From Methylobacterium sp. CB376 (lineage in GTDB: Bacteria > Pseudomonadota > Alphaproteobacteria > Rhizobiales > Beijerinckiaceae), in the NCBI RefSeq assembly GCF_029714205.1, contig NZ_CP121648.1, positions 1,178,001-1,242,000 on the forward strand: a DNA stretch of 64,000 bases, in the 5' to 3' direction. Made by a program: the position numbers and the translations under genes. Of the stretch, positions 35,403-44,473 are shown in pieces; the first letter of the stretch is position 1, and every line of letters begins with the position of its first letter. The notes below the pieces were generated by a model that ran no database searches, was not told the DNA's origin, and worked only from the letters and a program-made list of their open reading frames with translations.

Positions 35403-36559
35403 CGCGTCGTCCCCTGCGCTTGGCCGGCGCCGCGGGGCGCGGCGAGTTCGTTGAGCGGCAGGACCGGGATCACGCCCGGGGCGGCGGACCCGCCGGTTCC
35501 GGGCTGGTCGAGGATCACCTTGTTCACGCTGCCCAGCACCTTCTCCATCGTGTCGAGGAACATGCGCTCGCGGCTCACCGCGGGCGCGAGCTTGTAGGAT
35601 TCGTAGACCTCGCGGAAGCGGCCCGCCTGGCCGGTCGCCTCGGCGGTGGCCTGCGACTTGTAGCCCTCGGCCTGCTGGATCATCTGCGAGGCGCGGCCCT
35701 CCGCCTGCGGCACGACGCGGCTCGCGTAGGTGCGGGCCTCGTTGCGGGCGCGCTCGGCGTCCTGCTGGGCGGCGTTCACGTCGACGAAGGCCTGGCGCAC
35801 CTCCTGCGGCGGGCTCACGCCCTGGAGCTGCACCACGTTGATCAGCACGCCGGCCCCGTAGGAATCGAGCGCCCGCTGAATGATCTCCTGCACCTCCTGC
35901 GCGACGCTGGTCTGCTCGGTGGTGAGGATCGCCTGGATCTTGCGCCGGCCCACCACCTCGCGCATGGCGCTCTCGGCCACGGACTTGATAGTGCCCTCCG
36001 GGTTCTGGAGGTTGAACACGAATTCCTCGGCCTTGGCCGGGTTGACGCGCCACTGCACGTCGAAGTCGATGTCCACGATGTTGTCGTCGCCGGTGAGCAT
36101 CAGGCTCTCCTCCGGCACGTCGCGCATCCGCTGCGGGCCGACGCCGGAGCGGTAGCCGATCTGGATGCTGTTCACCTGCCCGACATTCGGCTTCACCACG
36201 GCGCCGATCGGGTAGGGGAAATTGTAGCGCAGGCCCTCGCCGACCTGGCCGGTGTAGCGCCCGAACACCGTGTTGATGCCGACCTGGTTCGGCGCCACGG
36301 TGTAGAAGCCGGTCAGCAGCCAGACCGCGGCCACGATCAGCACCGCGAGCGCGATGCCGCGCCCTCCCACCGGGCCGCCGCCCGGCATCAGGGTCCGCAG
36401 CCGGTCCTGGCCGCGGCGCAGCAGATCCTCGAGATCGGGCGGCTGGTTGCCGCCGCCGCCGCTGCCCCAGGGCCCGCCGCCGTTGCCGCCGGGCCGGCCC
36501 CAGGGTCCGCCCCCGTTGCCGCCGGCGCCGCCGCCGCCACTCTGATTACTCCATGGCAT
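35399..36559 (-). CDS. hflK: HflK, SPFH-domain regulator of FtsH
   Basis: 386 residues. The glycine-rich N-terminus (repeats of GGNGGGPWG) is typical of HflK. A membrane segment (IALAVLIVAAVWLLTGFYTV) is followed by the SPFH domain (VAPNQVGINTVFGRY, MLTGDDNIVDIDFDVQWRV) and a charged helical domain (NAAQQDAERARNEARTYA, GYKSQATAEATGQAGRFREV). First gene of hflK-hflC-DUF2065. The 200 bp between folA and this ATG probably holds the promoter. Confidence 0.95.
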   Translation of the reverse strand: MPWSNQSGGGGAGGNGGGPWGRPGGNGGGPWGSGGGGNQPPDLEDLLRRGQDRLRTLMPGGGPVGGRGIALAVLIVAAVWLLTGFYTVAPNQVGINTVFGRYTGQVGEGLRYNFPYPIGAVVKPNVGQVNSIQIGYRSGVGPQRMRDVPEESLMLTGDDNIVDIDFDVQWRVNPAKAEEFVFNLQNPEGTIKSVAESAMREVVGRRKIQAILTTEQTSVAQEVQEIIQRALDSYGAGVLINVVQLQGVSPPQEVRQAFVDVNAAQQDAERARNEARTYASRVVPQAEGRASQMIQQAEGYKSQATAEATGQAGRFREVYESYKLAPAVSRERMFLDTMEKVLGSVNKVILDQPGTGGSAAPGVIPVLPLNELAAPRGAGQAQGTTR

Positions 36560-36763
36560 GCTCGCCCACTTCCTTTCCCGGCCGGCACGCCTCTCGCTGT
36601 CGCGACCCGCGCGGCATCTTGAGTTGCTGTCAACGCTGTCCCCGCAGCGATATCGGCTGCGCTTGGCGGGAAAGCAACCTCCCGGGACCGGGCGAGGCCC
36701 CGGGCGGCGCCCCGGCGCCGGGGGTTCATCGCCGCACCCGGCGCCCGGATGGCCCGGACGGGC

Positions 36764-37255
36764 TCAAACGTGGCGGTCGAGGGTGACGAACCGGTAGGGA
36801 TGCTCGTCCTCCGGGCCGGCCGGGTGCGCCTCGCTCGCGACCTCCCGGAAGCGGCCCGCCGGGATCTCGGGGAAGCGCGCGTCGCCCTCGGGCGCCGCCG
36901 CCACCTCGGTGAGTTCGATCCGGTCGGCGAGCGGCAGGGTCAGGGCGTAGATCTGCGCGCCGCCCGCCACCATCACCTCCTCGGCCTCCCCGACGAGGGC
37001 GAGCACCGCGTCCCAGCCGGCGGCCGTCTCGACGCCGGGCGCCGACCAGCCGGGATCGCGGGTCATCACGATGACCCGCCGGCCGGGAAGCGGCCGGCCA
37101 ATCGAGTCCCAGGTCCGGCGGCCCATCACCACCGGCTTGCCCATCGTGAGGGCGCGGAAGCGCCGCAGGTCGCCGCGCAGGCGCCAGGCGAGGTCGTTGT
37201 CGCGGCCGATGACGCCGTTGCGCGCGACCGCGGCGATCAGGGTGACGCGGGGCAC
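36764..37255 (-). CDS. folA: Dihydrofolate reductase
   Basis: 163 residues, a normal DHFR length. Conserved parts: LIAAVARNGVIGRDNDLAWR at the start, RRTWDSIGRPLPGR and VMVAGGAQIYALTLPLADRI. It regenerates tetrahydrofolate with NADPH after thymidylate synthesis. The GTG at 37255, four bases after the thyA stop, begins the protein just before the first strand (PRVTLIAAV); the frame extends further upstream but only over thyA coding sequence. Coupled to thyA, the usual pairing. Confidence 0.94.
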   Translation of the reverse strand: MPRVTLIAAVARNGVIGRDNDLAWRLRGDLRRFRALTMGKPVVMGRRTWDSIGRPLPGRRVIVMTRDPGWSAPGVETAAGWDAVLALVGEAEEVMVAGGAQIYALTLPLADRIELTEVAAAPEGDARFPEIPAGRFREVASEAHPAGPEDEHPYRFVTLDRHV

Positions 37256-37259
37256 GGGG

Positions 37260-38054
37260 TCAGACCGCCACGGGCGCGCGGATCGCCGGATGCGGGTCGT
37301 AGCCCTCCAGGACCACGTCGTCATGGCGGAAATCGAAGAGCGAGCGCACCTGCGGGTTGAGGCGCAGCTGCGGCAGCGGCCGGTGGTCGCGGGCGAGCTG
37401 CTGGCGGGCCTGGGCGACGTGGTTCACGTAGAGGTGCGCGTCGCCGAGCGTGTGCACGAAGTCGCCCGGGACAAGGTCGAGCACCTGCGCCATCATGGCG
37501 GTGAGCAGCGCGTAGGAGGCGATGTTGAAGGGCACGCCCAGGAAGGCGTCCGCCGAGCGCTGGTAGAGCTGGCAGGAGAGGCGGCCCTGCGCGACGTAGA
37601 ACTGGAACAGGCAGTGGCAGGGGGCCAGCGCCATGCGGTCGAGGTCGGCCGGGTTCCAGGCCGAGACCACGAGGCGGCGGGAATCCGGGTTGCGGCGGAT
37701 CTCGTCGAGCACCCAGGCGATCTGGTCGAGGCTGCCGCCGTCGGGCTTGGCCCAGGAGCGCCACTGCTTGCCGTAGACCGGCCCGAGATCGCCGTGCTCG
37801 TCGGCCCACTCGTCCCAGATCGTCACCCCGTTCGACTGCAGGTAGGCGACGTTGGTGTCCCCGGCCAGGAACCAGAGCAGCTCGTGGATGATCGACTTCA
37901 GGTGCAGGCGCTTGGTGGTGACGAGCGGGAATCCCTCGGCGAGGTCGAAGCGCATCTGGTGGCCGAACACCGAGAGGGTGCCGGTCCCGGTGCGGTCGTG
38001 CTTCTCGACGCCGTCGTCGAGGATGCGCCGCAGGAGGTCGTGATAGGCGCGCAT
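37260..38054 (-). CDS. thyA: Thymidylate synthase
   Basis: 264 residues, exactly the usual length of bacterial ThyA. Active-site Cys146 in [12 protein letters not shown]. Folate and dUMP sites in [30 protein letters not shown] and [10 protein letters not shown]. It makes dTMP from dUMP using methylene-tetrahydrofolate, producing dihydrofolate for the next gene. First gene of a thyA-folA pair upstream of hflK. Confidence 0.97.
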   Translation of the reverse strand: MRAYHDLLRRILDDGVEKHDRTGTGTLSVFGHQMRFDLAEGFPLVTTKRLHLKSIIHELLWFLAGDTNVAYLQSNGVTIWDEWADEHGDLGPVYGKQWRSWAKPDGGSLDQIAWVLDEIRRNPDSRRLVVSAWNPADLDRMALAPCHCLFQFYVAQGRLSCQLYQRSADAFLGVPFNIASYALLTAMMAQVLDLVPGDFVHTLGDAHLYVNHVAQARQQLARDHRPLPQLRLNPQVRSLFDFRHDDVVLEGYDPHPAIRAPVAV

Positions 38055-38123
38055 GGGCTGTGCTCCGAGGCCCTCCAGGATAGCGCAGTCCGCGTCCGCG
38101 GGTGAGCGGGCGGCGCCGCTTTT

Positions 38124-38978
38124 TCAGGGGACCGCGAGGGCCAGCATGGCGAGCACGATCGCGCCGTTGTTCACCGCGTGCAGGGCGATGCAGGCGGGCA
38201 GGCTGCCGGTGCGCAGCCGCACGAACCCGAGCACGAGGCCGAGGGGGAGCACGCTCAGCGGGCGGGCGGCGTGGCCGATCCCGTGGCTGAGCGCGAACAG
38301 GCCGGCGCTCAGGAGCACGACCGCGACCGGGCCGAGCCGCCCGGCCGCGCGGGCGAACAGGTCGCCCCGGAACAGCAACTCCTCGGCCACCGGCGCCAGG
38401 AGCACGAGCCACGCCACCCAGACCGCGAAGGCCGGGCCGGCGAGCGCCGCGGGCAGCCGGAACGCCGCCGCGGCGGGCTGGCCGGCGAGGAGCGCGAGGG
38501 CCGAGACCCAGCCGATCTGGAAGCCGGGCCAGAGCAGCAGCAGCAGGGGCAGGAGCGGTCCGCGGGGCGGCGCGGCGAGGCCGAGCGCCCCGGTCCAGCC
38601 CCGCCCGAAGCGCGCCCGCGCCCGCCAGACCACCAGGGCGGCGAGGATCGGCAGCGGCACGACCGCGAAGGTCAGGGCGTAGCGCTCGGCCTCGTCGAAG
38701 CCCGCGTACGGGAAGCCCCAGACCGAGAGGCCGACGCGGCGCAGCAGGCGGGCGGCCCCCGCCACCAGCGCGAAGGCCAGGAGCCCGGCCGCCACCAGGA
38801 AGAGCGGGGGGCGCAGGCCGAGGAGCGCCGCGGCGCCCAGCTCCCGCCAGGCGTTGCGGTCCCGCCAGGCGTTGCGGTCCTGCCAGGCGCCGCCGCGGGG
38901 CCCCGCCGCGGGGCCGCCGGGCCCCTCGGCGGGGCGTTCGCGCCCCGGCGCGGGAGGGGAGAAGGGCGGATCCGCCAC
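38124..38978 (-). CDS. CPBP-family intramembrane metalloprotease
   Basis: About 284 residues with several membrane segments (LFLVAAGLLAFALVAGAARL, LLPLLLLLWPGFQIGWVSAL). The CPBP/Abi motifs are EELLFRGDLFA, FALSHGIGH and HAVNNGAIV near the C-terminus, holding the glutamate and histidine metal/catalytic residues. The family includes Rce1-like proteases and bacteriocin-immunity proteins; the substrate is unknown. The frame is open to a TTG at 39083, but that lies inside the tmRNA acceptor segment, so I use the GTG at 38978; TTG 39011 is also possible. A tandem duplication gives QDRNAW then RDRNAW in the N-terminal tail. Confidence 0.8.
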   Translation of the reverse strand: MADPPFSPPAPGRERPAEGPGGPAAGPRGGAWQDRNAWRDRNAWRELGAAALLGLRPPLFLVAAGLLAFALVAGAARLLRRVGLSVWGFPYAGFDEAERYALTFAVVPLPILAALVVWRARARFGRGWTGALGLAAPPRGPLLPLLLLLWPGFQIGWVSALALLAGQPAAAAFRLPAALAGPAFAVWVAWLVLLAPVAEELLFRGDLFARAAGRLGPVAVVLLSAGLFALSHGIGHAARPLSVLPLGLVLGFVRLRTGSLPACIALHAVNNGAIVLAMLALAVP

Positions 38979-39006
38979 AGGGGAGCGGGAAGGGTGATCG
39001 ACGGGC

Positions 39007-39035
39007 TTCAAAACCGGCGCGCCTGCCTCTATATT
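39007..39035 (+). promoter_or_regulatory. Candidate sigma-70-type promoter of ssrA
   Basis: TTCAAA at 39007-39012 and TATATT at 39030-39035 are separated by 17 bp and would start transcription near 39042, just before the acceptor segment of tmRNA. Confidence 0.55.
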
Positions 39036-39041
39036 CGGTAG

Positions 39042-39366
39042 GCCGGCCGCGAGGTCGGCTATGGCGATAAACGTTCTTCGCAATAAACCTATCGGACCCG
39101 GGGGCGGTACCCGGCGCCTCCACCCAAGCCCAGCCCGTTCCGGCGGGCTGGGCTTCGGCGGGGGCGAAATAGGATCGACGAGGGCGTAAAGGTTGGACTT
39201 TCGCTCGGCATGGTTCCGCCGTTATCGGGCCAATGCAATAGTTGCCAACGACAACTATGCTCCGGTGGCGGTCGCCGCGTAAGCGGTGCCCAAGACCAAA
39301 CAAAGTCCTAGCGGTTAGCATCGCATAGGCGGGGTTCGGAGGCACCTGGCAACAGAAGCCTCCACT
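39042..39366 (+). ncRNA. ssrA: tmRNA, permuted two-piece gene (alphaproteobacterial type)
   Basis: The tRNA-like 3' part comes first: T-arm GACCCGGGGGCGGTACCCGG, then acceptor strand CGCCTCC at 39115-39121. The 5' acceptor strand GGGGGCG lies downstream at 39160-39166 and pairs with it (one G-U). Between them a spacer hairpin of 11 bp (39126-39136 with 39145-39155) should be cut out, giving two RNA pieces. A long-range helix AACCT (39086-39090) with AGGTT (39190-39194) supports the fold. The tag frame at 39244-39282 reads ANDNYAPVAVAA then stop. After the discriminator A the genome reads CCC, so the CCA end must be completed by processing. tmRNA frees stalled ribosomes and tags the peptides for proteolysis. 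The exact ends are estimates; the 3' end may be near the GGAGGC/GCCTCC stem at about 39340-39366. Confidence 0.93.
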
Positions 39367-39416
39367 TTCCCTTCCACGACTCGCCGATGGATGCGGCACC
39401 GGGTAAGCGACCGCCG

Positions 39417-40043
39417 ATGGCAGACGATCTGATTCGCTACGATCTCCTGGTGCAGGACGCCCTGCGCAGCGTTGTGCGCAAGGTTCTCGGCGACGCGGCC
39501 CGCGACGGGCTCGCGGGCGAGCATCACTTCTACGTGTCGTTCCGGACCGACTACCCGGGCGTGCGCATCTCCCAGCGCCTGCGCGAGAAGTACCCGCAGG
39601 ACATGACGATCGTCCTGCAGCACCAGTTCTGGGACCTGGGGGTGACCGAGCACGCCTTCGAGGTGGGGCTGTCCTTCTCCGGCATCCCCGAGCGGCTTCT
39701 GGTGCCGTTCGAGGCGGTGACGGGCTTCTTCGACCCCTCGGTGCAGTTCGGCCTGAAATTCGAACTGGGCGAGGGGCAGGCGGGCGAGGAGAGTGCGGCG
39801 CCGGCCGCGAGCCCGGGAGCGAGCCTGCGGGCGATCCGCGGCGCGGGGTCCGAGCCGAGCGAGGCGGCCCCGAAGGTGCCGGCCCTCGCGGCGGCGCCGA
39901 AGATGCTGGGCGCCGACAAGCCGGAGGCGAAGCCCGCCGGCAAGGAGGCCGCCAAGGCCCCGGCCAAGCCGGCCGAGGAGCCCGCCGCCCCCGAGGGCGG
40001 GGCCTCCGTGGTGAGCCTCGACGCGTTCCGCAAGAAGAGCTGA
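39417..40043 (+). CDS. sspB: SspB, ClpXP adaptor for ssrA-tagged proteins (alpha type)
   Basis: 208 residues. The folded domain starts MADDLIRYDLLVQDALRSVV and includes HFYVSFRTDYPGVRIS, MTIVLQHQFWDLGVT and GLSFSGIPERLLVPFEAVTG, the SspB core that grips the tag peptide. A long Ala/Pro/Lys-rich linker follows, then a short C-terminal tail (GASVVSLDAFRKKS) that docks on ClpX. ATG 39417 matches the family N-terminus; ATG 39387 in the same frame is possible. It lies directly downstream of ssrA on the same strand, so tag and tag-reader are neighbours. Confidence 0.95.
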   Translation: MADDLIRYDLLVQDALRSVVRKVLGDAARDGLAGEHHFYVSFRTDYPGVRISQRLREKYPQDMTIVLQHQFWDLGVTEHAFEVGLSFSGIPERLLVPFEAVTGFFDPSVQFGLKFELGEGQAGEESAAPAASPGASLRAIRGAGSEPSEAAPKVPALAAAPKMLGADKPEAKPAGKEAAKAPAKPAEEPAAPEGGASVVSLDAFRKKS

Positions 40044-40273
40044 GGCAGGGGCGCAGGGGTCCCCGGGGCGCAGGTCCCCGCTTCCCTCGGCCAAGCCGAA
40101 TCGCATGGGGCCATTCGGCTTGGTCTCCTGGTGCCGCGTCATGTTTCGCTGACGCGGTCCTTCGGTTCGGCGGCGAACCGCCGACCATTTCGGCGCATGG
40201 TGCTTTATACCAACGGCTCAGGATGCGGACGCATCGAGCCGTTGATGCGCCTCGTATTTTCGATTTCAAGCCA

Positions 40274-40335
40274 AAGGCTTGGCGAACCGAAGGCTTGGCG
40301 AACCGAAGGCTTGGCGAACCGAAGGCTTGGCGAAC
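40274..40335. repeat. 16-bp tandem repeat, nearly four copies
   Basis: AAGGCTTGGCGAACCG is repeated three times perfectly with a fourth copy missing its last two bases. There is no spacer between units, so this is not a CRISPR array. Confidence 0.95.
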
Positions 40336-40348
40336 ATTCGAGAGCAGC

Positions 40349-40377
40349 ACCACCGGTCATGAGAAATGACCGGTGGT
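40349..40377. terminator. Perfect 12-bp hairpin between convergent genes
   Basis: ACCACCGGTCAT-GAGAA-ATGACCGGTGGT forms a perfect stem with a 5-base loop, 48 bp beyond the P450 stop. A bidirectional terminator is likely although T-runs are short. Confidence 0.7.
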
Positions 40378-40424
40378 CTTGGAACCCCCCGGGCGGCTCT
40401 GCGGCCCCCGCGGCTCGGCGCCCC

Positions 40425-41819
40425 CTACCGGCCGGATTCCCGCCGCGTCACCCGCATCCGCATGCCGTCCCGCGGCCGCAGCGTGACCCGGTGCAGGGGC
40501 ACCACCGGCCCGGCCTCCGGCGAGCGGTCGAGGCGCACGGCGCGCAGGAGATGCGCCAGCACCAGCGTCGCCTCCATCAGCGAGAAGCTCATCCCGATGC
40601 AGACCCGCGGCCCCGCCCCGAACGGCAGGTAGGCGTAGCGGTCGATCCGGCCGCGGAACTCGGGCAGGAACCGCTCCGGCCGGTAGGCGTCCGGATCGTC
40701 CCACAGGCGGCGGTGGCGGTGCAGCACGTAGGGCGCCACCGTCACCAGCGAGCCGCGCGGGATCTTGATCCGCCCGAGTCGGTCGTCGGCGATCGCCTGC
40801 CGGCTCATGAAGGGCACCGGCGGGAAGAGCCGGATCGCCTCCTCCAGGGCCGCCCGCGTGAACGGGAAGGCGTCGGCGCGCGGCTGCGCCTCGGCCGCGA
40901 AGGCCGCGTCGATCTCGGCCTCGGCCCGGGCGCGGGAGGCCTCGTCCTGCGACAGGCAGTAGAGCGTCCAGGTCAGCGCGTTGGCGGTGGTCTCGTGGCC
41001 GGCCCCGATGAAGGTCACGATGTTGGCCTTCACCTCCAGGTCCGAGAGGCCCTGCCCCGTCTCGGGGTCCTGCGCCCGCAGGAGCAGCGTCATCAGGTCG
41101 TGCGGCGCCTCGCCCGCCGCGAGCAGCGCCCGGCGCCGCGCGATCAGCTCGTCCACCACCTCGGCGAAGAAGCGCAGGGCCGGCCGCGCCCGCAGCCGCC
41201 CGATCCGCGGCACCCAGTCGGGCATCCCGAACACGTCGAGGGGGTCGATCGGCCCGAGCGCCTCGAAGTAGCGGGTGATCGCCCGCCCGAGCGCGTCGGG
41301 GTCGCGCGGCAGCCCGTGCGTGAAGATCGTCCGCTCCAGCACGTCGAGGGTGACCCGGGTCATCTCCAGGGCCACGTCCACCGCCTGCCCGTCGCGCCGC
41401 GCGAGGCGCCGGGCGAGCACCGCCGCCGCCTCGCTCATCGGCGCCTGGAAGCCCGCCACGTGGCGGGCGGAGAAGATCGGCGCCAGCGTGCGCCGCTGCA
41501 GGCGCCACTCCTCGCCCTCGGCGGTGAGCAGCCCGTTGCCCAGGCCCGGCGCCAGGACGCGGCGCTGGAGGTCGTCCTTGCGGTAATTGGCGGCGTTGTC
41601 GACCAGGATGTGCCGGATCGCGGCCGGGTCGCTCACCACGGTGATCCGCCCGAGCGCCCCCTCCCCCGTCACGATCAGGTGCTCGAAATGCTCCCGGAAC
41701 CACGTGGTGAGGGGATTCGCCCGCGCGGCGCGCAGGAAGGCGAACAGGTCCATCGGCTCCGTGCGCGGGCGGGGCACCGCCGGACGGAAGGGAGCCTGGG
41801 GAGGGCGGGCCTCTATCAC
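40425..41819 (-). CDS. Cytochrome P450
   Basis: 464 residues. Haem-binding loop [18 protein letters not shown] with the cysteine ligand; I-helix [11 protein letters not shown] with the acid/threonine pair; K-helix EEAIRLFPP holding E-x-x-R; and the AYRPERF meander. No membrane anchor, so soluble. It is of the class fused to or served by separate ferredoxin partners, none of which is encoded here. Substrate unknown. The GTG at 41819 gives an N-terminus like relatives ([13 protein letters not shown]); ATG 41750 is an alternative. The upstream region shared with fumC contains repeated GACAG half-sites. Confidence 0.92.
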   Translation of the reverse strand: MIEARPPQAPFRPAVPRPRTEPMDLFAFLRAARANPLTTWFREHFEHLIVTGEGALGRITVVSDPAAIRHILVDNAANYRKDDLQRRVLAPGLGNGLLTAEGEEWRLQRRTLAPIFSARHVAGFQAPMSEAAAVLARRLARRDGQAVDVALEMTRVTLDVLERTIFTHGLPRDPDALGRAITRYFEALGPIDPLDVFGMPDWVPRIGRLRARPALRFFAEVVDELIARRRALLAAGEAPHDLMTLLLRAQDPETGQGLSDLEVKANIVTFIGAGHETTANALTWTLYCLSQDEASRARAEAEIDAAFAAEAQPRADAFPFTRAALEEAIRLFPPVPFMSRQAIADDRLGRIKIPRGSLVTVAPYVLHRHRRLWDDPDAYRPERFLPEFRGRIDRYAYLPFGAGPRVCIGMSFSLMEATLVLAHLLRAVRLDRSPEAGPVVPLHRVTLRPRDGMRMRVTRRESGR

Positions 41820-41822
41820 GGC

Positions 41823-41846
41823 GTCTGACAGATCCTGTCTCCTGTC
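41823..41846. promoter_or_regulatory. Candidate operator between divergent P450 and fumC genes
   Basis: TGACAG at 41826-41831 and CTGTCA at 41842-41847 form a dyad that also encloses GACAG-ATC-CTGTC. Repeated GACAG/CTGTC half-sites close to the P450 start suggest a regulator-binding site. Confidence 0.35.
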
Positions 41847-41938
41847 ATGCTGGGGGCGGCCTCGCGCGGATCCGGCATCGCGCAAGGCGGATCTTTGGCT
41901 TAAGTAGGCGCCGTTTCGCTCTGCCAAAGAGGGCCACG

Positions 41939-43348
41939 ATGTCGCCGACCGAGAAAGCCACCCGCACGGAATCCGACACGTTCGGGCCGATCGAAGTCCC
42001 GGCCGACCGCTACTGGGGGGCGCAGACCCAGCGCTCGATCCAGAATTTCCGCATCGGCACGGAGCGCATGCCCGCCCCGCTTGTGCACGCCCTCGGCCTC
42101 GTGAAGCAGGCGGCGGCGCTCGTGAACCGCGACCTCGGCGTGCTGGAGCCGCGGCTCGCCGAGGCCATCGCGGCCGCCTCCGCCGAGGTGGTCGAGGGGC
42201 GCCACGACGGCGAGTTCCCGCTGGTGGTCTGGCAGACCGGCTCGGGCACGCAGTCGAACATGAACGCCAACGAGGTGATCGCGAGCCTCGCCAACGAGCG
42301 GCTCGGCGGGCAGCGCGGCGGCAAGTCGCCGGTGCACCCGAACGACCACGTCAACCGCGGCCAATCCTCGAACGACACGTTCCCGACCGCGATGCACATC
42401 GCGGTGGCCCGCGAGATCAGCGACCGGCTGATGCCGGCGCTCCACCACCTGCACGCGGCCCTCGACGCCAAGGCGCAGGACTTCGCCGGGATCGTCAAGA
42501 TCGGCCGCACCCACCTGCAGGACGCGACCCCGGTCACGCTCGGCCAGGAATTCTCCGGCTACGCCGCCCAGGTGGCCCTCGGCGGCGCGCGCGTCGGGGC
42601 GGCGCTGCCCGGCGTGCTGGCCCTCGCCCAGGGCGGCACCGCGGTCGGCACCGGCCTCAACGCCCATCCGGACTTCGCCGAGCGCTTCGCCGCCAAGGTG
42701 GCGGAGCTGACCGGCCTGCCCTTCACCTCGGCGCAGAACAAGTTCGAGGCCCTCGCCACCCACGACGCGCTCGTCTTCGCCCAGGGGGCGCTCACCAGCC
42801 TGGCGAGCGGCCTGTTCAAGATCGCCAACGACATCCGCCTGATGGGCTCCGGCCCGCGCTCCGGCCTCGGCGAGATCTCGCTGCCCGAGAACGAGCCCGG
42901 CTCCTCGATCATGCCCGGCAAGGTCAACCCGACCCAGGCCGAGGCGATGACCATGGTCTGCGCCCAGGTGATCGGCAACGGCACCACCGTCTCGGTGGCG
43001 GGCAGCCAGGGCCATTTCGAGCTCAACGTGTTCAAGCCGGTCATCGCCAACGCGGTGCTGCAATCGGTGCGCCTCCTGGCCGACGCGGCGGTGAGCTTCG
43101 CGGACAATTGCGTCGTCGGGATCAAGCCGAACCACGACCGCATCGCCGACCTGATGAGCCGCTCGCTGATGCTGGTGACCGCGCTCGCGCCGACGATCGG
43201 CTACGACAAGGCCGCCGAGATCGCCAAGACCGCCCACAAGAACGGCACTACGCTCAAGGAGGAGGCGCTGCGCCTCGGCTACGTCACGGCCGAGCAGTTC
43301 GACGCCGTGGTGCGGCCCGAGACGATGCTGGCGCCGAGCGCGGAGTAG
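41939..43348 (+). CDS. fumC: Fumarate hydratase, class II
   Basis: 469 residues, normal length for iron-independent FumC. Signature [17 protein letters not shown] near residue 320. Active-site regions [34 protein letters not shown] and [16 protein letters not shown]. It converts fumarate to malate in the citric acid cycle. It is followed after 3 bp by a DUF4169 gene and then a ribbon-helix-helix gene, an arrangement common in Rhizobiales where sspB is often nearby too; here a P450 lies between sspB and fumC. Confidence 0.97.
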   Translation: MSPTEKATRTESDTFGPIEVPADRYWGAQTQRSIQNFRIGTERMPAPLVHALGLVKQAAALVNRDLGVLEPRLAEAIAAASAEVVEGRHDGEFPLVVWQTGSGTQSNMNANEVIASLANERLGGQRGGKSPVHPNDHVNRGQSSNDTFPTAMHIAVAREISDRLMPALHHLHAALDAKAQDFAGIVKIGRTHLQDATPVTLGQEFSGYAAQVALGGARVGAALPGVLALAQGGTAVGTGLNAHPDFAERFAAKVAELTGLPFTSAQNKFEALATHDALVFAQGALTSLASGLFKIANDIRLMGSGPRSGLGEISLPENEPGSSIMPGKVNPTQAEAMTMVCAQVIGNGTTVSVAGSQGHFELNVFKPVIANAVLQSVRLLADAAVSFADNCVVGIKPNHDRIADLMSRSLMLVTALAPTIGYDKAAEIAKTAHKNGTTLKEEALRLGYVTAEQFDAVVRPETMLAPSAE

Positions 43349-43351
43349 CCG

Positions 43352-43567
43352 ATGGCCGAGATCATCAACCTGCGCCGGGCCCGCAAGGCCCGGGCCCGGC
43401 AGACCGAGGAGGCGAGGGCGGAGGAGAACCGCGTCGCCTTCGGGCGGCCGAAGGCCGCGCGGACGCTCGCCGAGTCCCGCCGCGCGATCGAGACCGCCCG
43501 CCACGAGGGCCACCGGCTCGAGGGCCCGCCCGAGGACCGGCCCGGGGTGACCGATCCGTCGGAATGA
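43352..43567 (+). CDS. DUF4169 small basic protein
   Basis: 71 residues, starting MAEIINLRRARKARARQTEE and rich in Arg, Lys and Glu, followed by ENRVAFGRPKAARTLAE. This is the DUF4169 pattern of alphaproteobacteria. Strongly helical, no membrane segment. It lies 3 bp after fumC and its stop overlaps the next start by 4 bp. Function unknown; its composition would suit nucleic-acid or protein-complex binding. Confidence 0.9.
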   Translation: MAEIINLRRARKARARQTEEARAEENRVAFGRPKAARTLAESRRAIETARHEGHRLEGPPEDRPGVTDPSE

Positions 43568-43812
43568 CGGGATCGGCGGCCGGCCTGCGCAAGCGCTCGG
43601 TGATGATCGCCGGGCACCGCACCAGCGTGTCGCTGGAGGACCCGTTCTGGGAGGCGCTCCAGCGGCTCGCGCGGGCGCGCGGCCTCTCCGTCCCGGCGCT
43701 GATCGGGCGCATCGACGCCGGGCGCGCGGGGCAGAACCTCTCCTCGGCGATCCGGGTCTTCGTGCTGCGCGCCCTGCAGGAGGAGGCGGGCGGGCCGGAG
43801 GCGCCGACCTGA
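43564..43812 (+). CDS. Ribbon-helix-helix domain protein (RHH_4)
   Basis: 82 residues. The core KRSVMIAGHRTSVSLEDPFW gives the beta-strand, EALQRLARARGLSVPALIGRI the first helix and NLSSAIRVFVLRALQEEA the second. It belongs to the alphaproteobacterial RHH_4 family found behind fumC, probably a small DNA-binding protein acting as a dimer; targets unknown. ATGA overlap with the DUF4169 gene indicates coupled translation. Confidence 0.9.
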   Translation: MTGSAAGLRKRSVMIAGHRTSVSLEDPFWEALQRLARARGLSVPALIGRIDAGRAGQNLSSAIRVFVLRALQEEAGGPEAPT

Positions 43813-43831
43813 CCGCGACGGGATCGGCGCT

Positions 43832-44461
43832 TCACGCGGCGATGCACAGGGCGCGCCGCATCATGTCGAGATGGGCCGCGTAGTAGCCCTGAAGCTCGAG
43901 CGGGTGCGCCTCCCCGAACAGGCTGAGCCAGGTCGAGGCCATCATCACCGGCGAGAACAGCAGGTGCGGATAGGCCTCCTCGACGCCCGGGCGGAACTCG
44001 CCGCGCGCGACGCCGTAGCGCATCACCGCCCGCATCCGCTCCACCGCCGGGCCGATCACCTCGTCGTGCCAGCGCTCCGCCAGGCTCGGGAAGCGGCCGG
44101 CCTCCGCCATCAGCAGGCGCAGCAATTCCCGGCCCCGCCGGTCTGCCACCATGTGGTCGTAGACGAAGCGGAAATGCGCGCGCAGGATGTCCATCGCGGT
44201 GCCCTGCGGCGCGTGCGTCAGGGCCGCGATGTTCTCCATCGTCGGGCGCACCATCTCCTTGAAGGTGGCGACGAACAGGTCCTCCTTGCTCGGGAAGTAG
44301 ACGTAGATCGTGCCCTTGGTGATGCCGGCGCGGGCCGCCACGTCGTCGAGGCGCGTCGCCGCGTAGCCCCTGCGGGCGAATTCTTCGAAGGCCGCGTCCA
44401 GGATCTCCCCCGGACGGGCCTCCTTGCGCCGCTGCCGCGGCCCGTGCCGTGCCGCCTCCAT
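43832..44461 (-). CDS. TetR-family transcriptional repressor of the adjacent efflux genes
   Basis: 209 residues. N-terminal helix-turn-helix: EILDAAFEEFARRGYAATRL, then VAARAGITKGTIYVYFPSKE, a textbook TetR DNA-binding domain. The C-terminal ligand domain has AHFRFVYDHMVADRRGRELL and a TetR_C-like helical bundle. It is divergent from an RND efflux operon and has an operator-like dyad at 44474-44491 just upstream of its own start. It probably represses both directions until a toxic ligand binds. Confidence 0.93.
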   Translation of the reverse strand: MEAARHGPRQRRKEARPGEILDAAFEEFARRGYAATRLDDVAARAGITKGTIYVYFPSKEDLFVATFKEMVRPTMENIAALTHAPQGTAMDILRAHFRFVYDHMVADRRGRELLRLLMAEAGRFPSLAERWHDEVIGPAVERMRAVMRYGVARGEFRPGVEEAYPHLLFSPVMMASTWLSLFGEAHPLELQGYYAAHLDMMRRALCIAA

Positions 44462-44473
44462 CGCTCCCCCTAT

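Larger units (their letters stand above)
40044..40424. other. Structured intergenic region between convergent sspB and P450 genes
   Basis: 381 bp without a gene but full of secondary structure. It holds a hairpin CGGTTCG-GCGG-CGAACCG (40163-40180), a longer two-part hairpin at 40211-40244 (CAACGGCTC and GAGCCGTTG enclosing GATGC-GGAC-GCATC), a 16-bp tandem repeat and a terminator-like stem at 40349-40377. Confidence 0.8.

Noticed and set aside
38979..39083. Longer N-terminus of the CPBP protease starting at TTG 39083
   Set aside because: That start lies inside the tmRNA acceptor segment and promoter on the opposite strand, so a start inside the GTG/TTG 38978-39011 interval is more credible.
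40274..40335. CRISPR-like array
   Set aside because: The 16-bp units are directly adjacent with no spacers and no cas genes are present; it is a simple tandem repeat.
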